A stretch of 9,465 nucleotides of DNA from Halanaerobiales bacterium. Its GTDB lineage: Bacteria; Bacillota_F; Halanaerobiia; Halanaerobiales; DTU029. Below, one piece after another: positions 1 through 6,910 of this stretch. The position numbers were made by a program, and so were the translations under genes. How positions within the stretch are numbered: the first letter of the stretch is position 1; every line of letters begins with the position of its first letter. The stretch covers positions 1 to 9,465 of the forward strand of contig JADQBV010000139.1 in assembly GCA_016278415.1 (NCBI GenBank), written 5' to 3'. Under the pieces are notes generated by a model that did no database searches, was not told where the DNA came from, and saw only the letters and a program-made list of their open reading frames with translations.

Positions 1-132
1 CTGGGAATTAGCTTTTTTCCGTGAATGAGGTTATGGCTAACCGGACTTTACGCGTGAAATTCACTCTGGTAACACATGGTAGACTTTAGTATAACCATAT
101 TCGATTAGGCCTCAAAATGTCTAGGAACATTA
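1..132. other. Non-coding tail downstream of the ABC operon
   Basis: No convincing gene is visible here: every forward frame meets a stop within the first 30 bases, and the longest open stretch (12-89, plus) is only 26 codons. G+C is 48 of 120 bases (40%) in 1-120, high for intergenic DNA in this window. Two small dyads occur: GGTTA-TGGC-TAACC at 29-42 and GTGAA-A-TTCAC at about 54-64. Neither is followed by a T-run on the minus strand, so neither is a good terminator for the operon that ends at 133. The stretch could be the edge of a mobile element or a structured RNA lying further left, but nothing identifies it. Confidence 0.3.
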
Positions 133-894
133 CTAACGGTTGTAGAGATGGTCTGAAATTGTGTCATATAAGTGGGCAAAATCATCATCCAGAATATTCC
201 TTGGCCTTGTCTGATCATTACTTATAATATCTTTAACTCGTCCTGGATTTTTATCCATAATTACAATTCTATCAGCCAGTATTATTGCTTCATTAATATC
301 ATGGGTAACAAATAGTATTGTCTTTCGGGCCTCTTGCCAGATATCTATTAAAAGATTTTGTAGTGTACTCCTGGTCTGACTATCTAAACTACCAAAAGGC
401 TCATCCATCAACATTAGCTCAGGATCAGCCGCCAGTGCTCGAGCCAGGGCAGCCCTTTGTTTCATACCACCAGATAATTGATGAGGATAATAGTCATACA
501 CATCAGAAAGCCCAACTTTATCCAGAAAGCAACGGGCTATTTCATCTCTTTGGGAGAGAGCTTCCCCAATGTTTTTTGCTTTTAGGGCAAAAAGAACATT
601 ACCCAAAACTGTTTTCCAGGGTAAAAGCTGCCTGAATTCTTGAAATACCATTATCCTGTCTGAACTACTACCACTAATCTTTTCTCCCCTTTGATATACA
701 AAACCTTTCTCTGCTTCCAGAAATCCTGCAACAATTTTTAATAAGGTACTTTTACCACAACCAGATGGCCCCAGTATAACAACAAATTCACCTTGATTAA
801 TATAAAAATCTATATCCTGCAGAACAATCATCTTTTCATTATTTTGCTGATAACTTTTGTTTATATTTATCAGCTGTAAATAGTAGTCTTTCAT
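133..894 (-). CDS. ABC transporter ATP-binding protein, NitT/TauT/SsuB family
   Basis: This is the cytoplasmic ATPase that powers the importer encoded by the two preceding genes. All hallmark motifs are present, numbered for a 253-residue product: Walker A GPSGCGKST at 42-50, Q-loop Gln85, the family-typical LLPWKTVLGNV at 90-100, signature LSGGMKQR at 140-147, Walker B LMLMDE at 160-165, D-loop SLD at 169-171 and H-loop His198. Length and layout match SsuB/TauB/NrtD-type ATPases. I chose the ATG at 894 because it overlaps the permease stop as ATGA, a classic coupled start, with GGGGA upstream. An ATG at 909 would add five residues but has a weaker ribosome site. It is the last gene of the putative seven-gene operon. 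The substrate (sulfonate, nitrate, pyrimidine precursor or other) cannot be told from the ATPase. Confidence 0.93.
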   Translation of the reverse strand: MKDYYLQLININKSYQQNNEKMIVLQDIDFYINQGEFVVILGPSGCGKSTLLKIVAGFLEAEKGFVYQRGEKISGSSSDRIMVFQEFRQLLPWKTVLGNVLFALKAKNIGEALSQRDEIARCFLDKVGLSDVYDYYPHQLSGGMKQRAALARALAADPELMLMDEPFGSLDSQTRSTLQNLLIDIWQEARKTILFVTHDINEAIILADRIVIMDKNPGRVKDIISNDQTRPRNILDDDFAHLYDTISDHLYNR

Positions 895-1676
895 AACTTC
901 ATTCCCCATTTTCTAACCGTCTGATTCTCAATTCTATCAAAAATAAAATCCTCAACCAGGATACCAATAACTATAATTAAAATAATACCCGAAAAAACCC
1001 CTGGTAGATCAAAAAATACCCTTTTCTGAAAAATAAACCATCCCAATCCACCAATACTATTGATAGCACCAAAGAGCATTTCTGCACTAATCAGTGCTCT
1101 CCAGGAACGAGCCCAGCCAATCTTCAAACCTGCCAAAAAATAAGGCATTGAAGCAGGTGTCATTATTTGGATTAATATCTGTAAACTACTCAATTCATAA
1201 TTCTTTCCCACTAAATTATATATCTCCGGTATGGAAGTAAAGCCAGTTCTCAGGTTTAAAACCATCGGCCACAATACTGAATGTATAATAATAATTAAAA
1301 TAGCCTCTCTTCCAGCCCCAGACCAAATAAGTATCAGCGGCATTAGGGCAATTCCCGGCAAGGGATGGGCTACTGCCACCAATGTATCTATTAAACTGGC
1401 TGCAATTTGAGAGAAATGCGCTGCCAGCGAAAGTAAAAGAGCAAGTACTAGGCTTATAATCAAACCCTGAATAATCAAAAATAGTGATAAAAATAACTGT
1501 TGAACAAGTTCACCATTAAATAATGAATCCAAAAAACTTGCTGTGATTTCAGACAATGATGGAAAAACTAGAGGAGAAAATCTCCCACTCCAGAAAATAA
1601 TCTGCCAGACTAAGGCTAATAAAATAATCCAGATAATCCTATGTAATATCTTATTATTTTTCATATAGATCTTCAT
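891..1676 (-). CDS. ABC transporter permease, NitT/TauT/SsuC (BPD_transp_1) family
   Basis: This is an integral membrane subunit of a type I importer, 261 residues long and within the usual size for SsuC/TauC. Hydrophobic segments lie near residues 12-30, 60-85, 95-118, 124-142, 170-200 and 227-245. The segment HPLPGIALMPLILIWSGAG (104-122) matches the family pattern of a Pro-rich turn followed by PL-I-W-G-G. The cytoplasmic coupling (EAA) region is at about 171-201 and contains GLKIGWARSW and AEML. The ATG at 1676 lies inside the upstream lipoprotein gene (23-nt overlap). A second ATG at 1664 is possible, and neither has a strong ribosome site, which suggests translational coupling. The stop TGA overlaps the ATPase start. 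The dimeric permease would receive substrate from the lipoprotein encoded immediately upstream. Confidence 0.9.
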   Translation of the reverse strand: MKIYMKNNKILHRIIWIILLALVWQIIFWSGRFSPLVFPSLSEITASFLDSLFNGELVQQLFLSLFLIIQGLIISLVLALLLSLAAHFSQIAASLIDTLVAVAHPLPGIALMPLILIWSGAGREAILIIIIHSVLWPMVLNLRTGFTSIPEIYNLVGKNYELSSLQILIQIMTPASMPYFLAGLKIGWARSWRALISAEMLFGAINSIGGLGWFIFQKRVFFDLPGVFSGIILIIVIGILVEDFIFDRIENQTVRKWGMKL

Positions 1677-2610
1677 CCCATAATATTTGAGACAGTTCTA
1701 AATTAGAAGACTCAATATAATTAGCTTCCTTCATAAAATATATAAATTGCTCTAATCCCTGAATCTCCTTAGTATAATTCATACCAGGCCAAGTTATATA
1801 TTTCTTTATCTCATCTTCTTCTAAATCAAAGCTTTCTGTCAGTATACTGGCTGCCTGATCTGGGTCCTGATTAATAAATTTAATTGATTTAGATAGTGAT
1901 TCTACAAGTTTTTGATAGAGCTCTGGATTATTCTTATAGAAATCCTCAGTCGCAACAGCTACAATAAAAGTAAATTCACCCCCCAGGGCCTCCTTACCAC
2001 TAAGTATCTGGTGTATACCCGCTTCTTCACTCTCTTTAAATATATAGGGAGGTGAAGTAAAGTGGGCTGTTATATCTTTTCTAGATAATAAACTATTCAT
2101 TCCATCAGGATGTGCCATTGTAACAAGTTGGTCATCAAAACGACTAGCATCACCAAACTCCCTTTCAGCTGCCATAGCCAATAAAATATGCTGAATACTA
2201 CCTGGTTGTGGTAAAGCAATACGGTCATCTTTACTTATATCTGCCAGTGTGTTAATATCCTCTTTATAAGTCATTAGACCCAAAGGGCTCATGGAAAGAC
2301 CACTTATTATTTTCCACTCCATACCCTTGTCCTTCCCTATTAAGAAAGGTGGGATCGCCATAAATCCGATATCAACATCTCCAGCCAACATAGTCTCTCT
2401 GATCGCAGCAGTATTAGCAAGCTTTTTCCATTTAACATTTATATCGTTACTATTTCCTTCAAGTAATTGTTTGTTTTTCATGATTTGCACTGGGGCATAA
2501 GCCAGCCCATACTGTTCGGCAATAGTAATAGTATTAGGGTCATTATTATCACATGCACTTAAGCTGACTATAGATATTATTAGTAATAACAGAGTAATTA
2601 ATCTCTTCAT
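1654..2610 (-). CDS. Substrate-binding lipoprotein, NMT1/SsuA/TauA-like
   Basis: This is the extracytoplasmic receptor of the ABC importer, 318 residues. It begins with MKR, a hydrophobic stretch (4-16) and a lipobox LSAC at 17-20, so Cys20 should be lipidated and anchor the protein outside the membrane. The mature part opens with TITIAEQYGLAYAPV, typical of the periplasmic-binding fold of SsuA/TauA/ThiY-type proteins. Other family-like traits are a segment near MLAGDVDIGFMAIPPF (74-89), where the ligand cleft usually lies, and FTSPPY further on. The ATG at 2610 follows the stop of the ATP-grasp gene by one base, with an AAAGGA ribosome site inside that gene's end. Ligand specificity is not readable: sulfonates, nitrate/cyanate, thiamine precursors and other small molecules are all known in the family. 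Confidence 0.9.
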   Translation of the reverse strand: MKRLITLLLLIISIVSLSACDNNDPNTITIAEQYGLAYAPVQIMKNKQLLEGNSNDINVKWKKLANTAAIRETMLAGDVDIGFMAIPPFLIGKDKGMEWKIISGLSMSPLGLMTYKEDINTLADISKDDRIALPQPGSIQHILLAMAAEREFGDASRFDDQLVTMAHPDGMNSLLSRKDITAHFTSPPYIFKESEEAGIHQILSGKEALGGEFTFIVAVATEDFYKNNPELYQKLVESLSKSIKFINQDPDQAASILTESFDLEEDEIKKYITWPGMNYTKEIQGLEQFIYFMKEANYIESSNLELSQILWDEDLYEK

Positions 2611-2611
2611 A

Positions 2612-3865
2612 TTAATAATTCCTTTCCACGATACCCAGTTCTCTAATCACCAGGTTTTTACCAGATCTGTCACATATTTTAAGGTGATTAAAGACCCTGT
2701 AAATATTTCTTTTAAGATTTTCTCTACTATGCCCCTTGACAATAAAATAACCTGCCCTTTCAGTGGCATTTTCAATTTTTCCAATAGTATCTCCAATATT
2801 AAAATTAATACCAGCCTGCATAAGATCTGCTAATCCTATTAATTCCTCAATTGCAGTCACTTTTTCGACTTTACCTGGCCTAGCAAAAAATAATTGAACT
2901 GAAAGCCACTTCTTATTATCAATTATAGAGTAATTTTCCAGTGTGTTGCTTTTAATATTAAATCCTAGTGATAAATCAACCATTAAATCCAGGATATCTA
3001 CTCCAGTCAAATAAGGCATAAAATCACCTTCATAAGCCCCACCTATCCGACAGGCTATCTCATTTACCTTTATACCCTCTTTGCCTAATAACATCTGAAA
3101 ATATATTGGGCCATTATTAATCTCAAAACCCCTTACTATACTTTTAGAAACCTCCTCTATATCTTTATAATGACTCTCCAGAAAAGAAGAAGGAAAGATG
3201 TGGGCTGTGCAAATACCGATATGTAATGAATCATGATACCTAATGCGATCTGTGATGCTTAAGATGTATAACTTCCCGTCTTTAACCCAACCACTGATCG
3301 TAATCTCCTTACTTGGATAATACTCTTCAACTAATATCTCCTTTTCCCGGGAAAATTGCAGTACTTGAGCAAACCTTTTCCTAATTTCCCCAGGAGAATT
3401 TAACTTAAAAACTCCTCGCTGACCCTGGCTATCCAGGGGTTTTATAACCACTGGGAAATTCAAATCCTCTAAATCGCTGACAGAAAATTCTTTATCTATT
3501 ATTCTGAAAGTAGTAGTGGGAATATTATATTTTTGAAAGGTATTCTTCATATTCCTTTTATTTGTAACCCCTTTTGCTGTCTGAAGAGATAAAAAGAAGG
3601 GAAGATTTAAGTTATTGGCTATTTGTGCTGCTGTATAAACAGGTTGATCTGTTCCTACAGTCATCACCCCATCAATATCGTATTTTTTCCCTACTTTTAT
3701 GTTACCCTTTATATCAAAGGTACTTGCCAGTTCAGTATAATCTGCATAGTTCTTTCCTGGGGCATCCTTATAATAGTCAGATACTATAACTTGATGTCCC
3801 TTTGTTTTTGCCTTTTTTATAGCACTTACTTGGGCACTACCCCCACCAAGAATTAATAATTTCAT
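2612..3865 (-). CDS. ATP-grasp domain carboxylate-amine ligase, substrate unknown
   Basis: This 417-residue protein has the layout of biotin-carboxylase/PurK/CPSase-like ATP-grasp enzymes, which activate a carboxylate as acyl-phosphate and couple it to an amine or thiol. The N-terminal pre-ATP-grasp fold starts with MKLLILGGGSAQ and carries VGTDQPV (70-76). ATP-binding elements follow: VVIKPLDSQGQRGV (139-152, Lys142 and a Gly-rich loop), EILVEEYY (176-183) and the metal-binding KVNEIACRIGG (266-276, with Glu269 and Arg273). The C-terminal part (about 330-405) resembles the small lid domain of PurK/CPSase-type enzymes. The gene starts 12 bases after the glycosyltransferase, with AAGGGG overlapping the upstream stop. 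From its position it may acylate the amino sugar made by the aminotransferase, or make a compound related to the importer's ligand; this is inference. The exact family cannot be named. Confidence 0.82.
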   Translation of the reverse strand: MKLLILGGGSAQVSAIKKAKTKGHQVIVSDYYKDAPGKNYADYTELASTFDIKGNIKVGKKYDIDGVMTVGTDQPVYTAAQIANNLNLPFFLSLQTAKGVTNKRNMKNTFQKYNIPTTTFRIIDKEFSVSDLEDLNFPVVIKPLDSQGQRGVFKLNSPGEIRKRFAQVLQFSREKEILVEEYYPSKEITISGWVKDGKLYILSITDRIRYHDSLHIGICTAHIFPSSFLESHYKDIEEVSKSIVRGFEINNGPIYFQMLLGKEGIKVNEIACRIGGAYEGDFMPYLTGVDILDLMVDLSLGFNIKSNTLENYSIIDNKKWLSVQLFFARPGKVEKVTAIEELIGLADLMQAGINFNIGDTIGKIENATERAGYFIVKGHSRENLKRNIYRVFNHLKICDRSGKNLVIRELGIVERNY

Positions 3866-3877
3866 TGATAAAACCCC

Positions 3878-4618
3878 TTAAAAACCCATCTTTTCTTCAA
3901 TTATATATTGTGATTTTCTTGATCTTATTATTTTTAACAATGAAAGATTAGCATGATAAATATATAGTTTAATGAAAAGCCGTGTTAACTTGATAATATT
4001 ATAATTTGAATTACCGTATTTACGTATTTTATGATGCGTGTCTATATTGCCGATATTATCTGTATGCTCTAAAATAATTGCTGATATATATACAAATGAC
4101 TCCTTGTATTTTAATATTTTTTCAATAAGTTCTCTGCTTATAATTCTAAAACTACTTACCCTGATATCAGGCTTTTTTGGAGTAATACGTGAGAATAAAA
4201 AGTTGGTCATCTTTGAGCCCAACTTACGGTAGATACTATAGTCCCTGTCTTCAGGTATACCGTAGACCACCTGATAACCTTTTTTTATAGTCTGATATAG
4301 TCTGTCTATATCCTCCGGATTATGCTGCAGGTCATCATCAAGGGTAACTACATAATCACCTTTAACATAATTAAAGCCACAGATTAATGCATTCTGCTGG
4401 CCAAAATTTTCAGCAAGTTTTATTGCCTTTACTCTATTATCTTTTTTATGCAATCGGACAATTTTTTGAAAGCTTTGATCATTACTGCAATCATCTACCA
4501 TTATAATTTCAAATTTATCAGTTATTTCCTGCAAGGTATCTACCAATCTCTGATATAATTCTGCAAGAGAATCCGCTGAATTATAAACTGGAATAACTAC
4601 AGATATACTATCTTCCAT
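3878..4618 (-). CDS. Family 2 glycosyltransferase, ArnC/Dpm1-like, without membrane tail
   Basis: This is a GT-A fold glycosyltransferase that should use a nucleotide sugar and a divalent metal. It shows ISVVIPVYN (5-13), the first acidic pair VDDCS (41-45), AENFGQQNA (69-77) and the DXD-type TLDDDLQHNPED (92-103), then the polyprenyl-phosphate GT pattern of a His-His/Arg-rich loop HHKIRKYGNSNY (195-206). These features resemble ArnC and dolichyl-phosphate-mannose synthase-like enzymes that load a sugar on a lipid phosphate. ArnC-type proteins are usually about 310-320 residues with two C-terminal membrane helices; this one stops at 246 just where they would begin, leaving a basic tail. It sits two bases after the aminotransferase gene and has an AGGGAG ribosome site. 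An aminotransferase next to an ArnC-like enzyme recalls the arnB-arnC pairing, which suggests that the donor is a 4-amino sugar. Confidence 0.88.
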   Translation of the reverse strand: MEDSISVVIPVYNSADSLAELYQRLVDTLQEITDKFEIIMVDDCSNDQSFQKIVRLHKKDNRVKAIKLAENFGQQNALICGFNYVKGDYVVTLDDDLQHNPEDIDRLYQTIKKGYQVVYGIPEDRDYSIYRKLGSKMTNFLFSRITPKKPDIRVSSFRIISRELIEKILKYKESFVYISAIILEHTDNIGNIDTHHKIRKYGNSNYNIIKLTRLFIKLYIYHANLSLLKIIRSRKSQYIIEEKMGF

Positions 4619-4620
4619 AT

Positions 4621-5766
4621 TTACAACTCCCTGAATATATCTACAATGTTCTCAATTATATACCCTTGCTGCCTTTCACTTAATTCAGGATATAAAGGTA
4701 ATCTTAAAATAGTAGCGCCAACATCTTCTGTAATACTCAGGTCCCCAGTCTTATACCCTAATTTCTGACCCATTGGAGAACTATGTAGAGGAATATAATG
4801 AAATGTTGCCGAAATTCCCCTCTCTTTTAGCTTAGTTAAAACGAACTCCCTTATTTGACCAGATTTAAATTTTAAGTAAAATATATGATAATTGGGGTCC
4901 CTATTCTCAGGTATATATGAAATACTATCAAGAAAAGAACGATTTAAATACTCCTTTAAACTGCTGTAATAACTAGTATATATTTTTTTTCGTATTCTTT
5001 TTATCTTATCCATTTCCAGCAATTGAGCATAAAGAACAGCCATTAATAAATCCGATGGTAGGTAACTAGAACCTTTATCAACCCAACAGTATTTATCCAC
5101 TTCTCCCCGTAAAAAAGCCGACTTATTTGTACCCTGCTCTCTAATAATTTCGGCCCTCTCTATGAACTGATTACTTATATTATTAATAATAAGGGCTCCT
5201 CCTTCACCACTAATATAGTTTTTACTACTGTGAAAACTATAACAGCCAAAATCGCCAATTCCACCAAGGTAGCTATCATCATATCTGGCATTAACTCCCT
5301 GAGCTGCATCTTCAATAGTATACAGCCCGTACTTTTCTGCTATTTGACAAATTTCATCCATCTCACAGCTTACACCACCATAATGTACAGGTATAATTGC
5401 TTTAGTTTTCCCTGTTATCTTTTTTTCAATATCAGCAGGATCAATATTTAACGTATTATCCTTTATTTCGGCAAATACCGGTCTTGCTCCCCGACTTATT
5501 ACTGCATTAGCCGTTGAAGGAAAAGTAAAAGATGGCATTATCACCTCATCACCCTCTTGAAGATCGATTAAATCTGCAGCCATCTCCAGTGCGTGAGTAC
5601 AAGAAGTAGTCATAAATACCTTATTCAATGAGAATTTACTCTCCAGAAATTCAGTCACTTTTTTAGTATAATAACCATTAGCACTAAGCCCTCTTCTCTG
5701 CAGGGCATCTTCTATATATTGTTTTTCTTTCCCAGTTAAATATGTCCTATTAAAGGGTATCTGCAT
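4621..5766 (-). CDS. wecE: dTDP-4-amino-4,6-dideoxygalactose transaminase-like, DegT/DnrJ/EryC1 family
   Basis: This PLP enzyme probably transfers an amino group from glutamate to a 4-keto-6-deoxy nucleotide sugar, as WecE/RffA does to make dTDP-Fuc4N. Family blocks follow in order: IPFNRTYLTGKE (3-14), TSCTHALEMAADL (54-66), GDEVIMPSFTF (72-82), IIPVHYGGVSCEMD (124-137), EDAAQGVNA (152-160, Asp153 to the PLP nitrogen), the Schiff-base Lys182 within SFHSSKNY, IREQGTNKS (208-216), VDKYCWVDKGSSYLPSD (223-239) and FHYIPLHSSP (322-331). The match runs along the whole protein, and 381 residues compares with 376 in E. coli WecE. I chose the ATG at 5766 (AGGT six bases upstream, 16 bases after the LysR stop) over a GTG at 5838 inside lysR, because family similarity begins at the later start. 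No other dTDP-sugar genes lie in the window, so the substrate must come from elsewhere. Confidence 0.9.
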   Translation of the reverse strand: MQIPFNRTYLTGKEKQYIEDALQRRGLSANGYYTKKVTEFLESKFSLNKVFMTTSCTHALEMAADLIDLQEGDEVIMPSFTFPSTANAVISRGARPVFAEIKDNTLNIDPADIEKKITGKTKAIIPVHYGGVSCEMDEICQIAEKYGLYTIEDAAQGVNARYDDSYLGGIGDFGCYSFHSSKNYISGEGGALIINNISNQFIERAEIIREQGTNKSAFLRGEVDKYCWVDKGSSYLPSDLLMAVLYAQLLEMDKIKRIRKKIYTSYYSSLKEYLNRSFLDSISYIPENRDPNYHIFYLKFKSGQIREFVLTKLKERGISATFHYIPLHSSPMGQKLGYKTGDLSITEDVGATILRLPLYPELSERQQGYIIENIVDIFREL

Positions 5767-5782
5767 CTTTTTACCTATCTTT

Positions 5783-6670
5783 CTAACAGCAAATGTTCCC
5801 CAACTCTTTAAATCCTTCAATAAACTCACGAGTTTCACTGTTCATCATTTTTGATGTTTTATTTATCATAAATACATTATAGTCAAGGTCATAATCTTCG
5901 ATAATGGATACCTGTATTTTTTTACTCAAATACTCTTCTTTAACAGAATTATATGGAACAAATCCCAATCCATAACCCTTCTTAACAAGGGTTTTTAAGG
6001 CCTCTGTTGATTCTAATTGTGCAATTACATTCAAATCATCCTTACTATAACCCAAATCATTTAAGGCTAGCTCTAGATTATCTTTAATTATACATTTTTC
6101 TTTTAAGATAATTAATGGATGATCTAAGACTTCCCCCAGATATATCTTTTTCGGAATGTCATAATTATTTTTAGAGATCAAAACTACCTTTTCTTTGATT
6201 ACCTTATGGACAATTAATTCTTCTTCATCGGTTGGACGAGTAATAAAACCTACTTCACATATATCATTTATTACATCTTCTTCGATTTTATCTGAATTAC
6301 CTGAAATAAGGTTATAATTATGAGTGGAGAATTTCTCTTTCATCGCCAACAAAGCACATGGTAAACAATAAGTAGCTATGGTTGAATCAGCTTCAATCTT
6401 TATCTCCCTTTTCTGCTTTCTTTCAAGTTCATTAATCATTTTTCTATAAGTCCTGATCATATTATCCGAGTATTTTAATACTACTTCACCAGCAGGTGTT
6501 AATTCAACCCCTCTATTACTACGAATAAATAGTTTATGGCCCAGAGAATCTTCGAGTTTTTGCATTTGCTGGCTTAAGGCTGGTTGAGAAATATGAGATT
6601 TCTCAGCGACTTTTGATATACTCCTAATATCAGCAATTTTTTGAAAATACTCCAAACATTTAAGCTCCAT
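5783..6670 (-). CDS. LysR-family transcriptional regulator
   Basis: This 295-residue DNA-binding regulator has an N-terminal winged helix-turn-helix. Residues 1-60 include the pattern SISKVAEKSHISQPALSQQM, then LEDSLGHKLFIRSNRGVELTPAGE. A linker helix (about 66-90) and a two-lobed effector-binding domain (about 92-295) follow. Length and layout are normal for the family. The start ATG at 6670 has GAAGGAG nine bases upstream. Unusually for LysR proteins, it is not divergent from its likely targets but is the first gene of a co-directional set, 16 bases before the aminotransferase gene, so it may control its own operon. Members near SsuABC-type importers often sense sulfur or nitrogen compounds, but the effector cannot be inferred here. 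Confidence 0.93.
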   Translation of the reverse strand: MELKCLEYFQKIADIRSISKVAEKSHISQPALSQQMQKLEDSLGHKLFIRSNRGVELTPAGEVVLKYSDNMIRTYRKMINELERKQKREIKIEADSTIATYCLPCALLAMKEKFSTHNYNLISGNSDKIEEDVINDICEVGFITRPTDEEELIVHKVIKEKVVLISKNNYDIPKKIYLGEVLDHPLIILKEKCIIKDNLELALNDLGYSKDDLNVIAQLESTEALKTLVKKGYGLGFVPYNSVKEEYLSKKIQVSIIEDYDLDYNVFMINKTSKMMNSETREFIEGFKELGNICC

Positions 6671-6778
6671 AACTCTAGACTCCTTCAGTTCTATAATTTA
6701 TTTTTTTAGACCAAATCACCTCGTAAAAACTATACTTCATTAAAACAATAATCTGGTAGTGTATAATTATGTTTAGTT

Positions 6779-6797
6779 TCAATATTATTCTTATTGA
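6779..6797. repeat. 19-base dyad TCAATA-N7-TATTGA in the lysR leader
   Basis: Two perfect six-base arms (6779-6784 and 6792-6797) flank a seven-base gap, and partial pairing extends outward with bulges to about 6772 and 6808. It lies roughly 25-45 bases downstream of the predicted lysR transcription start, where either a leader hairpin or a regulator site would be plausible. Chance is a real alternative in such AT-rich DNA. Confidence 0.3.
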
Positions 6798-6828
6798 TGA
6801 AACCTAAAAGATTACTTATCTTAATTAC

Positions 6829-6857
6829 ATTATATTATATATATATACCAATGACAA
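6829..6857 (-). promoter_or_regulatory. Predicted sigma-A promoter for the lysR operon
   Basis: On the minus strand the sequence reads TTGTCA (-35, 6852-6857), a 17-base spacer rich in alternating TA, then a perfect TATAAT (-10, 6829-6834). Transcription would start near 6822, giving a leader of about 150 nt before the lysR ATG at 6670. No other comparably good promoter was found between the downstream genes, so it may serve all seven. The prediction rests on consensus match and spacing only. Confidence 0.6.
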
Positions 6858-6910
6858 GTTACATGTTTTTACCTAATCGTACAATCATTTCTATAATTTT
6901 TTTGTCATTG
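6849..6910. repeat. Nine-base inverted repeat CAATGACAA ... TTGTCATTG
   Basis: The arms at 6849-6857 and 6902-6910 are exact reverse complements, 44 bases apart. The left arm covers the -35 hexamer of the lysR promoter, so a protein bound here, such as the LysR product, could control access to it. The right arm also gives TTGTCA on the plus strand with TATTAA 17 bases later (6925-6930), a weak divergent promoter with no gene to serve. Confidence 0.35.

Noticed and set aside
105..132. AATGT-N6-ACATT hairpin as terminator of the ABC operon
   Set aside because: The stem is only five AT-rich pairs and only two or three T residues follow on the minus strand.
318..635. Plus-strand open frame of 105 codons
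   Set aside because: It lies wholly antisense to the conserved core of the ABC ATPase, has no recognisable domain and no ribosome site; it is a shadow of the real gene.
3574..3856. Two plus-strand open frames rich in Cys, Tyr and Leu
   Set aside because: They are antisense to the N-terminal domain of the ATP-grasp gene, overlap each other and show no family features.
6831..6847. Alternating AT run as a microsatellite or origin element
   Set aside because: It is short and explained as the spacer and -10 region of the lysR promoter; there are no DnaA boxes or replication genes nearby.
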